Positions 16,559 to 25,936 of a stretch of DNA of 64,000 nt are shown here, in pieces. This DNA is from Nocardia pseudobrasiliensis NBRC 108224 (GTDB taxonomy: Bacteria; Actinomycetota; Actinomycetes; Mycobacteriales; Mycobacteriaceae): NCBI RefSeq assembly GCF_001613105.1, contig NZ_BDBS01000023.1:62001-126000 (forward strand). Direction: 5' to 3'. Numbering within the stretch: the first letter of the stretch is position 1; every line of letters begins with the position of its first letter. The translations under genes and the position numbers were made by a program. The notes below the pieces were generated by a model that saw nothing but the letters and a program-made list of their open reading frames with translations, did no database searches and was not told the DNA's origin.

Positions 16559-17071
16559 TCACCGAATGTTCATCCGGAAGAAGGCTTCGGATTCGACTCG
16601 GTGACACAGGAATACGGCCCCACCCGCGAGCACCGCCTGCAGGATCGCGGCCGCGCCGGTGAGCAACGGCACCATACCGGTGACCGTACCCAGCCCGAAC
16701 ATCGCTCCGAAGGCGCCCAGTACGAGCACAACGGCGGCGACATCGAGCACCGTACGCGCCCACAGTTTTCCGTGACGCAGTTGGTAGGCCACCGCGACCG
16801 CGCCGGCGGCCAGACCCAGACCGAACACGACGATCACCACCTCGAGGATGGCGACCATCATCTCGACCTCGGCCAGACTGGCCTGCGCCTCCTGCGCGCG
16901 CACCTGGTCGTAGAGCTGGCACGCCAGATCGTGCCGGTCGGCGAAACGTCCGGCGGCGCTGAGGATCAGCCGCAGCACCCCGAAAGCCACAACACCCCAC
17001 CACAATTGACATGCGGTGCGGATATCGGCCGGCGCCGCGATCGGGCCCGGCGGCGGAGGCGAGGGACTCAC
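16559..17071 (-). CDS. four-helix membrane protein downstream of hemB
   Basis: 170 residues. After a proline-rich cytoplasmic start (SPSPPPPGP) there are about four membrane helices (near residues 20-38, 72-95, 107-130 and 135-158). The GTG start overlaps the hemB stop (GTGA), so it is translationally coupled to hemB. In M. tuberculosis a conserved transmembrane gene (Rv0513) also follows hemB, and this is its likely counterpart. The role is unknown. The coupling suggests something tied to heme or respiration, but this is inference. Confidence 0.7.
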   Translation of the reverse strand: MSPSPPPPGPIAAPADIRTACQLWWGVVAFGVLRLILSAAGRFADRHDLACQLYDQVRAQEAQASLAEVEMMVAILEVVIVVFGLGLAAGAVAVAYQLRHGKLWARTVLDVAAVVLVLGAFGAMFGLGTVTGMVPLLTGAAAILQAVLAGGAVFLCHRVESEAFFRMNIR

Positions 17072-18045
17072 GACAGCCAGTGCGCGGCCTCGGTCGCCCA
17101 GTAGGTGAGCACGATATCCGCGCCCGCCCGCCGGATTCCCAGCAGCGATTCCAGCACCGCGCCGCGCCGATCGATCCAACCGCGCTGCGCGGCGGCGGTG
17201 ATCATCGCGTACTCACCCGAGATCTGGTAGGCCGCCACCGGCACCTCGGAGCGATCCGCGACATCGCGCAGGATGTCCAGATACGACATGGCCGGTTTCA
17301 CCATGACGATATCGGCGCCCTCGGCCAGATCCAGTTCCAACTCCCGGATCGCCTCGCGGCGGTTGGCCGCATCCTGCTGATAGGTACGCCGATCGCCCTG
17401 CAGCGACGAGCCGACCGCCTCGCGGAACGGGCCGTAGAACGCCGAGGCGTATTTGACGGCGTAGGCCAGGATGCCCGCGTCGAGGTGTCCGGCGTCGTCG
17501 AGTCCGGCGCGAATCGCGCCGACCTGGCCGTCCATCATGCCGCTGGTGCCGAGCAGATGCGCACCCGCTTCCACCTGGGCGATGGCCATATCGACGTACA
17601 CGTCGAGGGTGGCGTCGTTGTCGACCGAGCCGTCCCCCGCGAGCACCCCGCAGTGCCCGTGATCGGTGAATTCGTCCAGGCAGGTGTCGGCCATGATGAC
17701 CGTGGCATCGCCCACCTCGTCGGCCAGCGCGCGCAGGCCGCGATTGAGAATGCCGTCCGGATCGATCGCCTTGCTGCCGGTCGCGTCCTTGTCCTCGGGC
17801 CTCGGCACGCCGAACAGCATGAGCCCGCCGACACCGGCCGCGACGGCCTCGACCGCGGCCTTGCGCAGCGAATCCATCGAATGCTGGTACACGCCGGGCA
17901 TCGACCCGATCTCACTCGGTTCGGTGAGTCCGTCGGCGACGAACATCGGCAGCACCAAATGCCTTGGTTCCAGTGTCGTTTCGGCCACGAGGCGGCGCAG
18001 AGCGGGGGTACGACGCAACCGCCGCGGGCGGTCCATTCCGGTCAT
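17068..18045 (-). CDS. hemB: delta-aminolevulinic acid dehydratase (porphobilinogen synthase)
   Basis: 325 residues. Both active-site lysines are visible: AYAVKYASAFYGPFREA and DIVMVKPAMSYLDILRD, the latter being the Schiff-base lysine. DTCLDEFTDHGHCGVL is the metal-binding cysteine region, which points to a zinc-type enzyme. It condenses two ALA molecules to porphobilinogen. ATG 18045 was chosen; ATG 18036 three codons later is equally possible, and neither has a good ribosome site. It heads a unit of five genes ending at 15555. Confidence 0.95.
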   Translation of the reverse strand: MTGMDRPRRLRRTPALRRLVAETTLEPRHLVLPMFVADGLTEPSEIGSMPGVYQHSMDSLRKAAVEAVAAGVGGLMLFGVPRPEDKDATGSKAIDPDGILNRGLRALADEVGDATVIMADTCLDEFTDHGHCGVLAGDGSVDNDATLDVYVDMAIAQVEAGAHLLGTSGMMDGQVGAIRAGLDDAGHLDAGILAYAVKYASAFYGPFREAVGSSLQGDRRTYQQDAANRREAIRELELDLAEGADIVMVKPAMSYLDILRDVADRSEVPVAAYQISGEYAMITAAAQRGWIDRRGAVLESLLGIRRAGADIVLTYWATEAAHWLS

Positions 18046-18140
18046 GGACCGCACGATACGCCCCGCTGGCGGGCGTGTCGCAGGCACCTCGGTCGCGGGG
18101 TGAGCGGGCATACTCCTGAGAGGGCGACCCGGGAGCAGGC

Positions 18141-18935
18141 ATGTCCGAGCGAGACGAACGTTCCTCATCCGACGAGCCCGCGGTGCGCGCGCTGCGGGCC
18201 GCGGCCGAGCGCGGGGATGCGACGGCGGCCGAACTGCTCGCACAGCGACTCGCCGAGGCGGGCGCGCGGGCCGAGGCCGAACACTGGCTGCGCGTCGCGG
18301 CCGAGCGAGGCAGCGCCGAGGCGCTGGGCAAACTCGGCGAATCGGCGTGGGCGGACGGGCGCATCGCCGAGGCGCTGCAATGGCTCGAACAGGCCGCCTA
18401 TCGCGGCCTCACGACCGCCGAATATCAGCTCGGCGCAATTCATCTGGAACGCGGCAATCTGGACGGGGCCGAACCCTGGCTGCGCCGGGCGGCCGCGGCC
18501 GGATTGCCGGAGGCCATGTGCAATATGGGCGCGCTGTCGGATCGGCGCGGCGACGACGAACAGGCCGAGCAGTGGTACGAACGGGCCGCGGCGGCCGGAA
18601 ATCCCACGGGTATGCGCAATCTCGGATTGCGGCTGGCCCGTCGAGGCGAAATCGAGCGGGCCACAGAAATTCTCGTCGAGGCCACTCGACGCGGGCGATC
18701 GGACGCCTTCGCGGTACTCGGTGCGATATCACTGGAATTCGATCGCGTCGACGAGGCCGAGCGGTGGCTGCGCCGCGGAACCGATGCGGGCGACGCGGAA
18801 TCCATGTTCCATCTCGCACTGCTACTGGACGCGGAACCCACGGATCCGATGGCGCAGGCGGAATCCCGCCTCTGGTTGGAACGCGCGGCCGCACTGGGTT
18901 ATCCGCGCGCTTTGGACGTTTTGCACGAAATGTGA
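18141..18935 (+). CDS. Sel1/TPR-repeat protein
   Basis: 264 residues made of about six Sel1-like repeats of some 36 residues, each with Ala-Glu-x-Trp-Leu-x-x-Ala-Ala-x-x-Gly (for example AEHWLRVAAERGSAEALGKLG, then EPWLRRAAAAGLPEAMCNMG). Such solenoids mediate protein-protein contacts. No signal peptide or catalytic domain is present, so it is probably cytoplasmic. It starts 95 bp from hemB in the opposite direction. Nothing indicates its partner. Confidence 0.8.
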   Translation: MSERDERSSSDEPAVRALRAAAERGDATAAELLAQRLAEAGARAEAEHWLRVAAERGSAEALGKLGESAWADGRIAEALQWLEQAAYRGLTTAEYQLGAIHLERGNLDGAEPWLRRAAAAGLPEAMCNMGALSDRRGDDEQAEQWYERAAAAGNPTGMRNLGLRLARRGEIERATEILVEATRRGRSDAFAVLGAISLEFDRVDEAERWLRRGTDAGDAESMFHLALLLDAEPTDPMAQAESRLWLERAAALGYPRALDVLHEM

Positions 18936-19153
18936 CTCGCCGACACGCGATTTCACAGGCGCTACACAGGAATTGCGGTACGGCCGTGTAATGATTCGCC
19001 GCACCAGCCATCATTGCGGCGAGTTTCGCCGAGGCACAAATACTTTCCGCTACTGGGCGACCAAACGAAGTGGTAACGGCGCGGCTCCACGATGCGCTGC
19101 GGTTCTTTCCAGTTGGAACGTGCTTTACTCAGCCGAAGGGATTGCGTACAAAG

Positions 19154-20638
19154 ATGTCCAATTCTCGACCACGGAAACGCTGCGCCACTTGGGCGCTGGC
19201 GGTCGCGGCCGCGGCGGTAACCGTCACGCAGGTAGCTGCGATCGGGACCGCAGGCGCCGATCCGAACGACAACGGCCAAGGGAATTATCCGATCTTCCCG
19301 GCGCTGCCGTTTCCCGTTCCGCCGGAGGTCCCCGGCTACGATCACGGTCTGCTCGGCCACTTCCCCGGCCGCGATCCTGCCTTCTACAATCCGCCCGCCG
19401 ATATCGTGGCATCCAAACAGCCGGGCGAGATCATCGCGGCGCGCGAAATGGTCCCGTCCTTCTTCGCGGTCCTGCCGCTGGATGTCGAGGCCTGGCAGAT
19501 CTCCTATCGCTCGACCAATACGCGGGGCGAGCCCATTCCCGCGGTCACCACGGTCATGAAGCCGCGCGGTAGCTCACCGACCAATCTGGTGTCCTATCAG
19601 CTGCCCGAGGACTCCATCGCGGCGCACTGCGCGCCGTCGTACATGGTTCAGCAGGCGTCGATTCCGCCGAACTACACCGGTCACTTCAATATGGGCACCG
19701 AAATGCTGGTGCCGATCTACGCGATCACCCAGGGCTACGCCGTGGCCATGCCCGACTACGAGGGTCCGAACGGTGCGTTCGCGGCGGGTCCGCTGGAGGG
19801 CCAGCTCACCCTCGACGGAATCAAGGCCGCGGAGAACTTCGGCCCGATGCTGTTGCGGCGCGGCTACGACACGGCTGTCGGTCTGCTGGGCAATTCCGGT
19901 GGCGCCATCGCCACCGGTTGGGCCGCCGAGATGAAGGACCGGTACGCACCGGAATTGAATATCGTCGGCGCGGCCGAGGGTGGTACCCCGGCGGATCTGA
20001 CGACAATGGTGGACCTCGCGAACAGTCAGCTCGCGGCCGGGCTCATCTTCAACGGCGTACTGGGCGTCGCCCGCGAATATCCCCAGCTCGACGACTATTT
20101 CCAGAGGCATATGAATCCGCTGGGCAAAGCGATGATCGGGCCGCAGAGCAATATGTGCATGGCGTGGAACACCTCGTTCATGTTCCCGTTCCTGAACATC
20201 AAGGGCCTGTTCGACGTGCCGGACGTCGTCCGAGAACCCGAGCCCGCGGCGGTGCTGGCGAAAACCAAGATGGGGCAGAGCGTTCCGCGCTTCCCCATGT
20301 TCATCTACCACTCGAATCCGGACTGGGTGGCGCCGGTCGGATCGGTCAACGAACTCGTGCACACCTACTGCCGTGACGGGGAGGGACGGGTCGAATACAA
20401 CCGCACCCACGCCAACGAGGGCTACACGCTGTTCTGGACCGCGCAGCCGCGCGTATTCTCCTGGCTCAAGGACCGTTTCGACGGTAAGCCGGTGGCGGAT
20501 CACTGCATCTGCAACGACGTGGCGGGCATCGCCCTCGAGGGTCAGGCCAAGGCCGACTTCTACGACATGGTCGGGCCGGAAGCCGCGCGACTGACCGAGG
20601 CCATGTACGAGGAGGCCGCTCGGCAGGCTCCCAAGTAG
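19154..20638 (+). CDS. secreted lipase (secretory lipase / LIP family)
   Basis: 494 residues. The N-terminal signal peptide has a Lys/Arg-rich start and a hydrophobic run to about residue 35 (ending GTAGA). It is an alpha/beta hydrolase with nucleophile Ser248 in GLLGNSGGAIATGW, in the arrangement of actinobacterial and fungal secretory lipases. The C-terminal region HSNPDWVAPVG...HANEGYTLFW offers a candidate Asp and His of the triad. Likely substrates are triacylglycerols or related host lipids. ATG 19154 fits the signal peptide best, with a TTG four codons upstream as alternative. A strong terminator follows. Confidence 0.85.
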   Translation: MSNSRPRKRCATWALAVAAAAVTVTQVAAIGTAGADPNDNGQGNYPIFPALPFPVPPEVPGYDHGLLGHFPGRDPAFYNPPADIVASKQPGEIIAAREMVPSFFAVLPLDVEAWQISYRSTNTRGEPIPAVTTVMKPRGSSPTNLVSYQLPEDSIAAHCAPSYMVQQASIPPNYTGHFNMGTEMLVPIYAITQGYAVAMPDYEGPNGAFAAGPLEGQLTLDGIKAAENFGPMLLRRGYDTAVGLLGNSGGAIATGWAAEMKDRYAPELNIVGAAEGGTPADLTTMVDLANSQLAAGLIFNGVLGVAREYPQLDDYFQRHMNPLGKAMIGPQSNMCMAWNTSFMFPFLNIKGLFDVPDVVREPEPAAVLAKTKMGQSVPRFPMFIYHSNPDWVAPVGSVNELVHTYCRDGEGRVEYNRTHANEGYTLFWTAQPRVFSWLKDRFDGKPVADHCICNDVAGIALEGQAKADFYDMVGPEAARLTEAMYEEAARQAPK

Positions 20639-20656
20639 GTTCGATCGACCTCTCGT

Positions 20657-20691
20657 CCCCGGCCGGAACGACCCGGCCGGGGACGTTTTTT
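20657..20691 (+). terminator. intrinsic terminator after the lipase gene
   Basis: A perfect 10-bp GC stem (CCCCGGCCGG at 20657-20666, CCGGCCGGGG at 20673-20682) with a six-base loop, then ACG and six T residues (20686-20691). It lies 19 bp past the lipase stop. Confidence 0.9.
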
Positions 20692-20766
20692 GTCGGTGCC
20701 CCCGAGTAGAATCGAAGATGTGTTCGAAGGGGATTCGCTGAATTCCCTGTCCGAGGGGAGGATCTC

Positions 20767-21036
20767 GTGGCCACCACATCGACGATCATCGATCGGCCCT
20801 ACGTTCCGCTGGAGAAGCGCCGCCTGCCGCCGGGTCGCCCCCGGTCGTGGTACGTCACCCACAACCGCAGACTCAAGGCCATGCGCCTGGCCATAGCCCT
20901 GCTCGACTCCGGCGTCTACCGCGCCAGCCTGGCCGATAACGAAAAGATCCGCCGCACAGCCGATCTGGTCGGCATCCGGCCGCCCTCGGACAAAACCTGC
21001 CGCCTGGTGCGCGATCTCATGCGTGCGCGGCGGTAG
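20767..21036 (+). CDS. conserved small basic protein, unknown function
   Basis: 89 residues, rich in Arg and without membrane segments. It contains PLEKRRLPPGRPRSWYVTHNRRLKAMRLAIALLDSG, and the C-terminal half looks helical. A GGGGAGG ribosome site sits about six bases before GTG 20767. A -10-like TAGAAT lies at 20707-20712 just after the lipase terminator, so it probably has its own promoter. The basic charge would fit nucleic acid binding, but no domain is recognised. It is convergent with hemD, 32 bp away. Confidence 0.6.
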   Translation: MATTSTIIDRPYVPLEKRRLPPGRPRSWYVTHNRRLKAMRLAIALLDSGVYRASLADNEKIRRTADLVGIRPPSDKTCRLVRDLMRARR

Positions 21037-21068
21037 GTCGAGGGTGCTGCCCTCCGATGAGGGAGGGC

Positions 21069-22631
21069 TTACACGCGCCTACGACTCTTCTTGCGCGGCG
21101 GGGGCAGCAGGCCCTCGGCGCGCAGGTGGGCGGCGTGTTCGGCCAGGGCGTCGACCAGCGGGCCGACCTGGGCGATCTCCGGCTGGACATCCACGCGCAG
21201 GCCGAATTCGATGGCCGTTTCGGCGGTTTTGGGGCCGATGCAGGCAACGATGGTGCGGGCGTGGGGCTTTCCGGCGATGCCGACCAGGTTGCGGACCGTC
21301 GAGGAGGAGGTGAACAGGACCGCGTCGAAACCGCCGGTCTTGATCATCTCGCGGGTCTCGGCGGGCGGCGGCGAGGCGCGTACGGTGCGGTAGGCGGTCA
21401 CATCGTCGATTTCCCAGCCGCGGTCACGCAGACCCTCGGCCAGAGTTTCGGTGGCGATATCGGCCCGCGGCAACAGGACTCGGTTGACCGGATCGAAAAC
21501 GTCGTCATAGGGCGGGAAGTCGGCGAGTAAGCCCTCCGAGGACTGCTCACCGCTGGGCACCAGCTCCGGATTGATGCCGAACGAGCGCACCTTCTCGGCG
21601 GTGGCCTCGCCCACGCAGGCGATCTTCACACCGGAGAACGCCCGTGCGTCCAAACCGAATTCGCCGAACTTCTCCCACACCGCGCGCACGGCATTGGTAG
21701 AGGTGAACACGACCCACTGGTATCGGCCGTCGACCAGGCCCTTCACCGCGCGCTCCATCTGCGCGGGGCTGCGCGGCGGCTCGACCGCGATGGTCGGCAC
21801 CTCCATGGGAATGGCGCCGTGGGTGACCAGCTTCTCGCTCATCTCGCCGGCCTGCTCCTTGGTACGCGGCACCAGGACCGTCCAGCCGTAGAGCGCCCGG
21901 GACTCCCACCAGGACATCTTCGAGCGCTTCTCGACCTCTTTGCCGACCGTGACCACCAGCGGCCCGACCAGTTCGGAGGCGGCGGAGTTCAGGGTCGCGA
22001 GGGTCGCCTCGATGGTGCGCTGCTGACGGGTGGTGCCGCGCACGGTCACCGCGACCGGGGTCTGCGGAGCGAGTCCGTGTTCGACCAGCGCGCTGGCGGT
22101 TTCGGCGAGATGTCCGGAGGTCGCGTGCAGCACCAGCGGACCCGGCGCGGCGGCCACCGACGCCCAGTCCACCTCGCCGCGCACATCCACCTCGGTGTGG
22201 CTGGAGCCCAACGCGATTCCGGCGAACGCCGGGACCGTGGTGCCGGACGGCAGCCCGGGCAGCACCTCGAAGGCGATATGTGAGCGGGTGACGGCATTGA
22301 CCTCCGCGATCACCGAATCGGTGGTCAGCGGGTCGCCGGAGACCAGCCGCACCACATCGTGACCCGCGCGGGCCTCGGCGATGAGGGTCTTGGCCACCTC
22401 GGCGGGTTCGCCGAGCGCCGGGCGCACGTCGACGGGGAGCTCCCCGTCCGCGCCCGGTTCCACCGCCGTGCCGACCAGGGCGAGGACGCCCTTGTCGACA
22501 TCGGGGTCGGTGAACGCCAGCTCCGCCCGCCCGAGCACCTCGCGGGCCCGCACGGTAAGCAGTGCCGGGTCACCGGGTCCTGATCCGACGAACAGGATCC
22601 GACCAGGGTGCTTCTTAGTGGCTCGGCTCAT
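21069..22631 (-). CDS. hemD: bifunctional uroporphyrinogen-III synthase with SUMT-like domain
   Basis: 520 residues. The N-terminal part (about 1-250) resembles uroporphyrinogen-III C-methyltransferase, with the SAM motif GSGPGDPALLTVRAREVL. The C-terminal part (about 255-510) is uroporphyrinogen-III synthase (VFTSTNAVRAVWEKFGEFG, LLPRADIATETLAEGLR). This fusion is typical of actinobacteria. The synthase closes the hydroxymethylbilane ring. The methyltransferase half could feed siroheme or cobalamin, but whether it is active cannot be told. ATG 22631 overlaps the hemC stop (ATGA); it is last in the rex-hemACD unit. The extreme C-terminus is strongly basic (Arg/Lys). Confidence 0.93.
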   Translation of the reverse strand: MSRATKKHPGRILFVGSGPGDPALLTVRAREVLGRAELAFTDPDVDKGVLALVGTAVEPGADGELPVDVRPALGEPAEVAKTLIAEARAGHDVVRLVSGDPLTTDSVIAEVNAVTRSHIAFEVLPGLPSGTTVPAFAGIALGSSHTEVDVRGEVDWASVAAAPGPLVLHATSGHLAETASALVEHGLAPQTPVAVTVRGTTRQQRTIEATLATLNSAASELVGPLVVTVGKEVEKRSKMSWWESRALYGWTVLVPRTKEQAGEMSEKLVTHGAIPMEVPTIAVEPPRSPAQMERAVKGLVDGRYQWVVFTSTNAVRAVWEKFGEFGLDARAFSGVKIACVGEATAEKVRSFGINPELVPSGEQSSEGLLADFPPYDDVFDPVNRVLLPRADIATETLAEGLRDRGWEIDDVTAYRTVRASPPPAETREMIKTGGFDAVLFTSSSTVRNLVGIAGKPHARTIVACIGPKTAETAIEFGLRVDVQPEIAQVGPLVDALAEHAAHLRAEGLLPPPRKKSRRRV

Positions 22632-23635
22632 TTGTCGTTCTCCATTGGGCTGGGATTGGTGAAGTCGTCGCTCAGCAAGTCGCGGGCTCCCAGCTCCAGG
22701 AGCTCACGCGCCAATGCGCGGCCCAGCTGCTCGGCATTCGCGAGCGAGCCGACCGCCGAGGCCCGGATGACATCCGAGCCATCGATCGCCGCCGCGCACC
22801 CGCGCAGCGACAGTTCCTCGACCACCCGGCCGTCGTCGTCGAGCGATTCGACGACCTCGGCCAGCGCGCCGACCGGGGCGGTACAGCCGGCCTCGAGTTC
22901 GGCCAGCAGCGCCCGCTCGGCGATCACCGCGGCACGGGAGCCCGGATCGTCCAGGGTGGACAGGATGGTCACGAGATCGCCTTCGTCGCTGCGGCATTCG
23001 ACCGCGAGCGCGCCTTGCGCCGGTGCGGGCAACATCTGCACCGGTTCCAGGGCCTCGGTGACCGCGTCGAGACGGTCGATGCGGGACAGCCCGGCCCGCG
23101 CGACCACCACGGCGTCGAGTTCACCCTCGGCGACCTTACGAAGTCTGGTATCGAGATTGCCGCGCAGCGGCACGATGTCGAGGCCGAGCCCGAGCGCGCG
23201 CAACTGGGCGACCCGGCGCGGCGCCGAGGTGCCCACCCGGGCGCCCGCGGGCAGCTCGCCGAGCACCAGCCCGTCGCGGGCGACAAGCGCGTCGCGGGCG
23301 TCGGCGCGCGGCGGAATGGCGGCGATCGTGAAGCGCGGATCCGGCGCGGTGGGCAGATCCTTGTAGGAGTGCACGGCGATATCCACTGCGCCCGCGGCCA
23401 ATTCGTCGCGTAGCGCGGCGGTGAACACGCCGACGCCGATCTGCTGCACCGGATCGGAGGACTGGTCCCCGGCCGTCTTCACGATGACCAGTTCGGCGTG
23501 CTGGCCGGACTCGATCAACGCGTCGCGGACGGTGCCCGCCTGAGTCAGCGCCAACAGGCTGCCGCGGGTACCGATCCGCCACGGGGCGGTTACGGTGCCG
23601 CGCTCGGCACTCCCGATCACGATCGCCTCCGTCAT
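22628..23635 (-). CDS. hemC: hydroxymethylbilane synthase (porphobilinogen deaminase)
   Basis: 335 residues. The dipyrromethane-binding cysteine is Cys251 in AELEAGCTAPVGAL. Conserved basic and catalytic segments include IGTRGSLLALTQ, VHSYKDLPT (with the catalytic Asp), VGTSAPRRVAQL and RGNLDTRL. It polymerises four porphobilinogen units into hydroxymethylbilane. Its start overlaps the hemA stop by four bases, and its stop overlaps hemD, so hemA, hemC and hemD are translationally coupled. The first 18 residues extend beyond the family core. Confidence 0.95.
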   Translation of the reverse strand: MTEAIVIGSAERGTVTAPWRIGTRGSLLALTQAGTVRDALIESGQHAELVIVKTAGDQSSDPVQQIGVGVFTAALRDELAAGAVDIAVHSYKDLPTAPDPRFTIAAIPPRADARDALVARDGLVLGELPAGARVGTSAPRRVAQLRALGLGLDIVPLRGNLDTRLRKVAEGELDAVVVARAGLSRIDRLDAVTEALEPVQMLPAPAQGALAVECRSDEGDLVTILSTLDDPGSRAAVIAERALLAELEAGCTAPVGALAEVVESLDDDGRVVEELSLRGCAAAIDGSDVIRASAVGSLANAEQLGRALARELLELGARDLLSDDFTNPSPMENDK

Positions 23636-25020
23636 GCCGGCTGTCCCTGTCCGTCCGAGAGGTGGTGCCCGGTGAAATCGTCGGCCAGTTCGCCGCCCAG
23701 GGCCGCGATCTCCATCGGAGTCGCAACCGCCTGCGCCGCACCGGGTTTGAGTTCGAACAGCTCACGCAGGGCCTCTGCGTAACTGCCGCCGCCCGGGGTG
23801 GAGGCCAGCTGCTTGACCCGCACCGTCGGCGCGTGCAGCAGCTTGTCGACCACGCGGCGAACCGTGCGCGCGACCTCCTCGCGTTCGGGATCGCCCAGGC
23901 TCGGCAGCTTCGACTCCAGCCGCATCAGCTCGGCCTCGACCACGTCGGCGGCGCGCTGGCGCAATGCGGCCACGGTCGGCGTCACCTCCGCCATCCGCTG
24001 TCCCGCAAGGTATTTCGCCAGTTCCTCGGCGACGATCCCGCGCGCGGCGGTGGTATCGGCGGCCGCGGCCATGGCCGACGGATCGCGCTGCAGGGTCTCC
24101 ATATCGATCACGGTCACATCGGGCAGGCCCGCGACCGCGGGATCGACATCGCGCGGTAGGCCCAGATCGCAGACGACCATCTGGTGGCCCGCCCGCGAGG
24201 CGTTCAGGGCGCGATGCGCATCGGCCAGCGTCACCACGGCGCCGACCGCGCCGGTGCTGGTCATCACGACATCGACATCGGCCATGGCGTCGACCAGGCC
24301 GGAAAGGTCTGTGGCGGTGGCACTCACGCCGTGCATATCGATCGCGGTCTGCGCCAGGCGCTGCGCGCGATCGAGGGTCCGGTTCACCACGGCGATCCGC
24401 TCGACGCCCGCGCGGGCCAGATGCGCGACGGCCAGGCCGCCCATGGCGCCCGCGCCGACGACCACGGCCGTGCGGCCGGTCAGATCGCCGACCACGGTGC
24501 GCGCCCGATCCAGCGCGACCGACACCACCGACGCGCCCGCTCGGTCGATCCCGGTCTCGGTATGGACCCGCTTGCCCACGCGCAGCGCGTGCTGGGCCAG
24601 TTCGTGCAGGGTGCGGCCGGCCGCGGACTGCGCGTCGGCCGAGGCGTAGGCCGCCCGGATCTGGCCGAGCACCTGCTGCTCGCCGACCACCATCGAATCC
24701 AGGCCCGAGGCCACCGCGAACAGATGTTCCGCGGCGGCTTCGCTGTAGCGGACGTAGGCGTGGCGGGTGAGTTCCGGCAGCGGCAGACCCGAGTGGCGGG
24801 CCAGTAGATCGCCGACATCGGCCAGACCGCCGTGGAAGGCGTCGACCACCGCGTAGATTTCGACCCGATTGCAGGTGGAGACGATCATCGCCTCCGAGAT
24901 GTGCTGCGATTCGAGCATCTTGTCGGTCAGCTTCGGTCGATCGTCCTCGGTGACCGCGACCCTCTCCAACACCGCAACCGGCGCGCTGCGATGCGAAATA
25001 CCGACTAGAAGCACACTCAT
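23632..25020 (-). CDS. hemA: glutamyl-tRNA reductase
   Basis: 462 residues. The nucleophilic Cys50 lies in IVSTCNRVEIYAVV, the substrate region in GEQQVLGQIRAAY, and the NADPH site in VVGAGAMGGLAVAHLARAG. A C-terminal dimerisation helix follows. It reduces glutamyl-tRNA to glutamate-1-semialdehyde, the first committed step of the C5 heme pathway. It is second in the rex-hemACD unit, 76 bp after the rex stop, so NADH/NAD+ sensing by Rex should set the pathway's entry. Confidence 0.95.
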   Translation of the reverse strand: MSVLLVGISHRSAPVAVLERVAVTEDDRPKLTDKMLESQHISEAMIVSTCNRVEIYAVVDAFHGGLADVGDLLARHSGLPLPELTRHAYVRYSEAAAEHLFAVASGLDSMVVGEQQVLGQIRAAYASADAQSAAGRTLHELAQHALRVGKRVHTETGIDRAGASVVSVALDRARTVVGDLTGRTAVVVGAGAMGGLAVAHLARAGVERIAVVNRTLDRAQRLAQTAIDMHGVSATATDLSGLVDAMADVDVVMTSTGAVGAVVTLADAHRALNASRAGHQMVVCDLGLPRDVDPAVAGLPDVTVIDMETLQRDPSAMAAAADTTAARGIVAEELAKYLAGQRMAEVTPTVAALRQRAADVVEAELMRLESKLPSLGDPEREEVARTVRRVVDKLLHAPTVRVKQLASTPGGGSYAEALRELFELKPGAAQAVATPMEIAALGGELADDFTGHHLSDGQGQPA

Positions 25021-25021
25021 G

Positions 25022-25052
25022 CCAACTCCTCGCTGGCGCTCGGAGTTGTCAC
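25022..25052. other. hairpin in the rex-hemA gap
   Basis: CAACTCC (25022-25028) and GGAGTTG (25042-25048) form a 7-bp stem around a GC-rich loop in the 76-bp gap between rex and hemA. It is followed by a stretch rich in GTTCG/GCTTCGC words (25076-25095), which in these genomes often marks intergenic palindromes. It lacks a T-run, so it could be an mRNA processing or stability element rather than a terminator. Role unproven. Confidence 0.4.
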
Positions 25053-25096
25053 GAGCGTGCGCACGGCTGTGCCTATTGTTCGTTCGCTTCGCTCAC

Positions 25097-25936
25097 TCAT
25101 GGTGCGACCACCGATCCCTTGCTGGTTGGCTCCGTTGCCGAAATTCCCACGTGTGCGGAAGCCGAACGGTTCGCCAGCCGTCGGCCGATCGGGGTGGAGA
25201 CGGCGTGCACGGTCTCACCGGCCGCCACGCCGTGTTCGTCCTGCGCCGCGGCCCCCGCGATCCGGGCGCGCTCGAACGACAGCATCTGCATTTCCACGGC
25301 CAGATCCACGCGCCGCACCTCCACGGCGGGCGGTGCGTCGAGAACGACCGGGGAGAAACTCAATATCGACCGCACCCCCGCGGCCACCAGGTCGTCGCAG
25401 ACGCCCTGGGCCGCCTCGTCGGGAACGGTGATGACCGCGATGGTCGGCTGCAATTCGACCACCGCGTCGGCAAGCTCGGCGACGTCGCGGATCTCGAGCC
25501 CGCTGACCTGTTCGCCGACCACCTGCGGATCGCGGTCGAAGACGCCGACCATGGTGAATCCGCGCCGCTGGAATCCGCCGTAGCCGACCAGCGCGCGACC
25601 CAGATTTCCGGCGCCGACCAGGATCACCCGATGTCCGTCGGACAGCCCGAGCACGGCCTCGATGCGGGCGCGCAGCTTGGCCACGTCGTAGCCGACCCCG
25701 CGCACACCATTGGGTCCGAGGAACGACAGATCCTTGCGCAGCTTGGCCGAATTGACACCCGCCGCGACAGCCAGTTCCTCACTCGATACGATGAGGACAC
25801 CCTCGTCGGCGAGTACGGCGAGGACGCGCAGGTAGGTCGCCAAGCGCGCGACAGTGGCTTGCGGAATGTCCTTCTGAGGGGTCGGACGCAGAGCCCTGCC
25901 GGAGACGCCGCCTGGCGTCTCATGCTGCTCTGTCAC
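25097..25936 (-). CDS. rex: redox-sensing transcriptional repressor Rex
   Basis: 279 residues. An N-terminal winged HTH (about 25-85, with the Rex hallmark NSAKLRKDLSFLGPNGVRGVGYDV) is joined to a Rossmann NAD(H)-binding domain with VILVGAGNLGRAL at about residues 104-116. A C-terminal swap helix follows. Rex leaves its operator when NADH rises. A Rex site covers the promoter of this gene (26074-26103), so the rex-hemACD operon should be autoregulated, as described in Streptomyces. The C-terminal 50 residues (from about 230) are an unusual hydrophilic extension. Confidence 0.93.
   Translation of the reverse strand: MTEQHETPGGVSGRALRPTPQKDIPQATVARLATYLRVLAVLADEGVLIVSSEELAVAAGVNSAKLRKDLSFLGPNGVRGVGYDVAKLRARIEAVLGLSDGHRVILVGAGNLGRALVGYGGFQRRGFTMVGVFDRDPQVVGEQVSGLEIRDVAELADAVVELQPTIAVITVPDEAAQGVCDDLVAAGVRSILSFSPVVLDAPPAVEVRRVDLAVEMQMLSFERARIAGAAAQDEHGVAAGETVHAVSTPIGRRLANRSASAHVGISATEPTSKGSVVAP

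Noticed and set aside
17011..19572. Open frame of over 850 codons on the plus strand across hemB and the Sel1 gene
   Set aside because: It reads antisense through hemB and out of frame through Sel1; both real genes have complete motifs in other frames.
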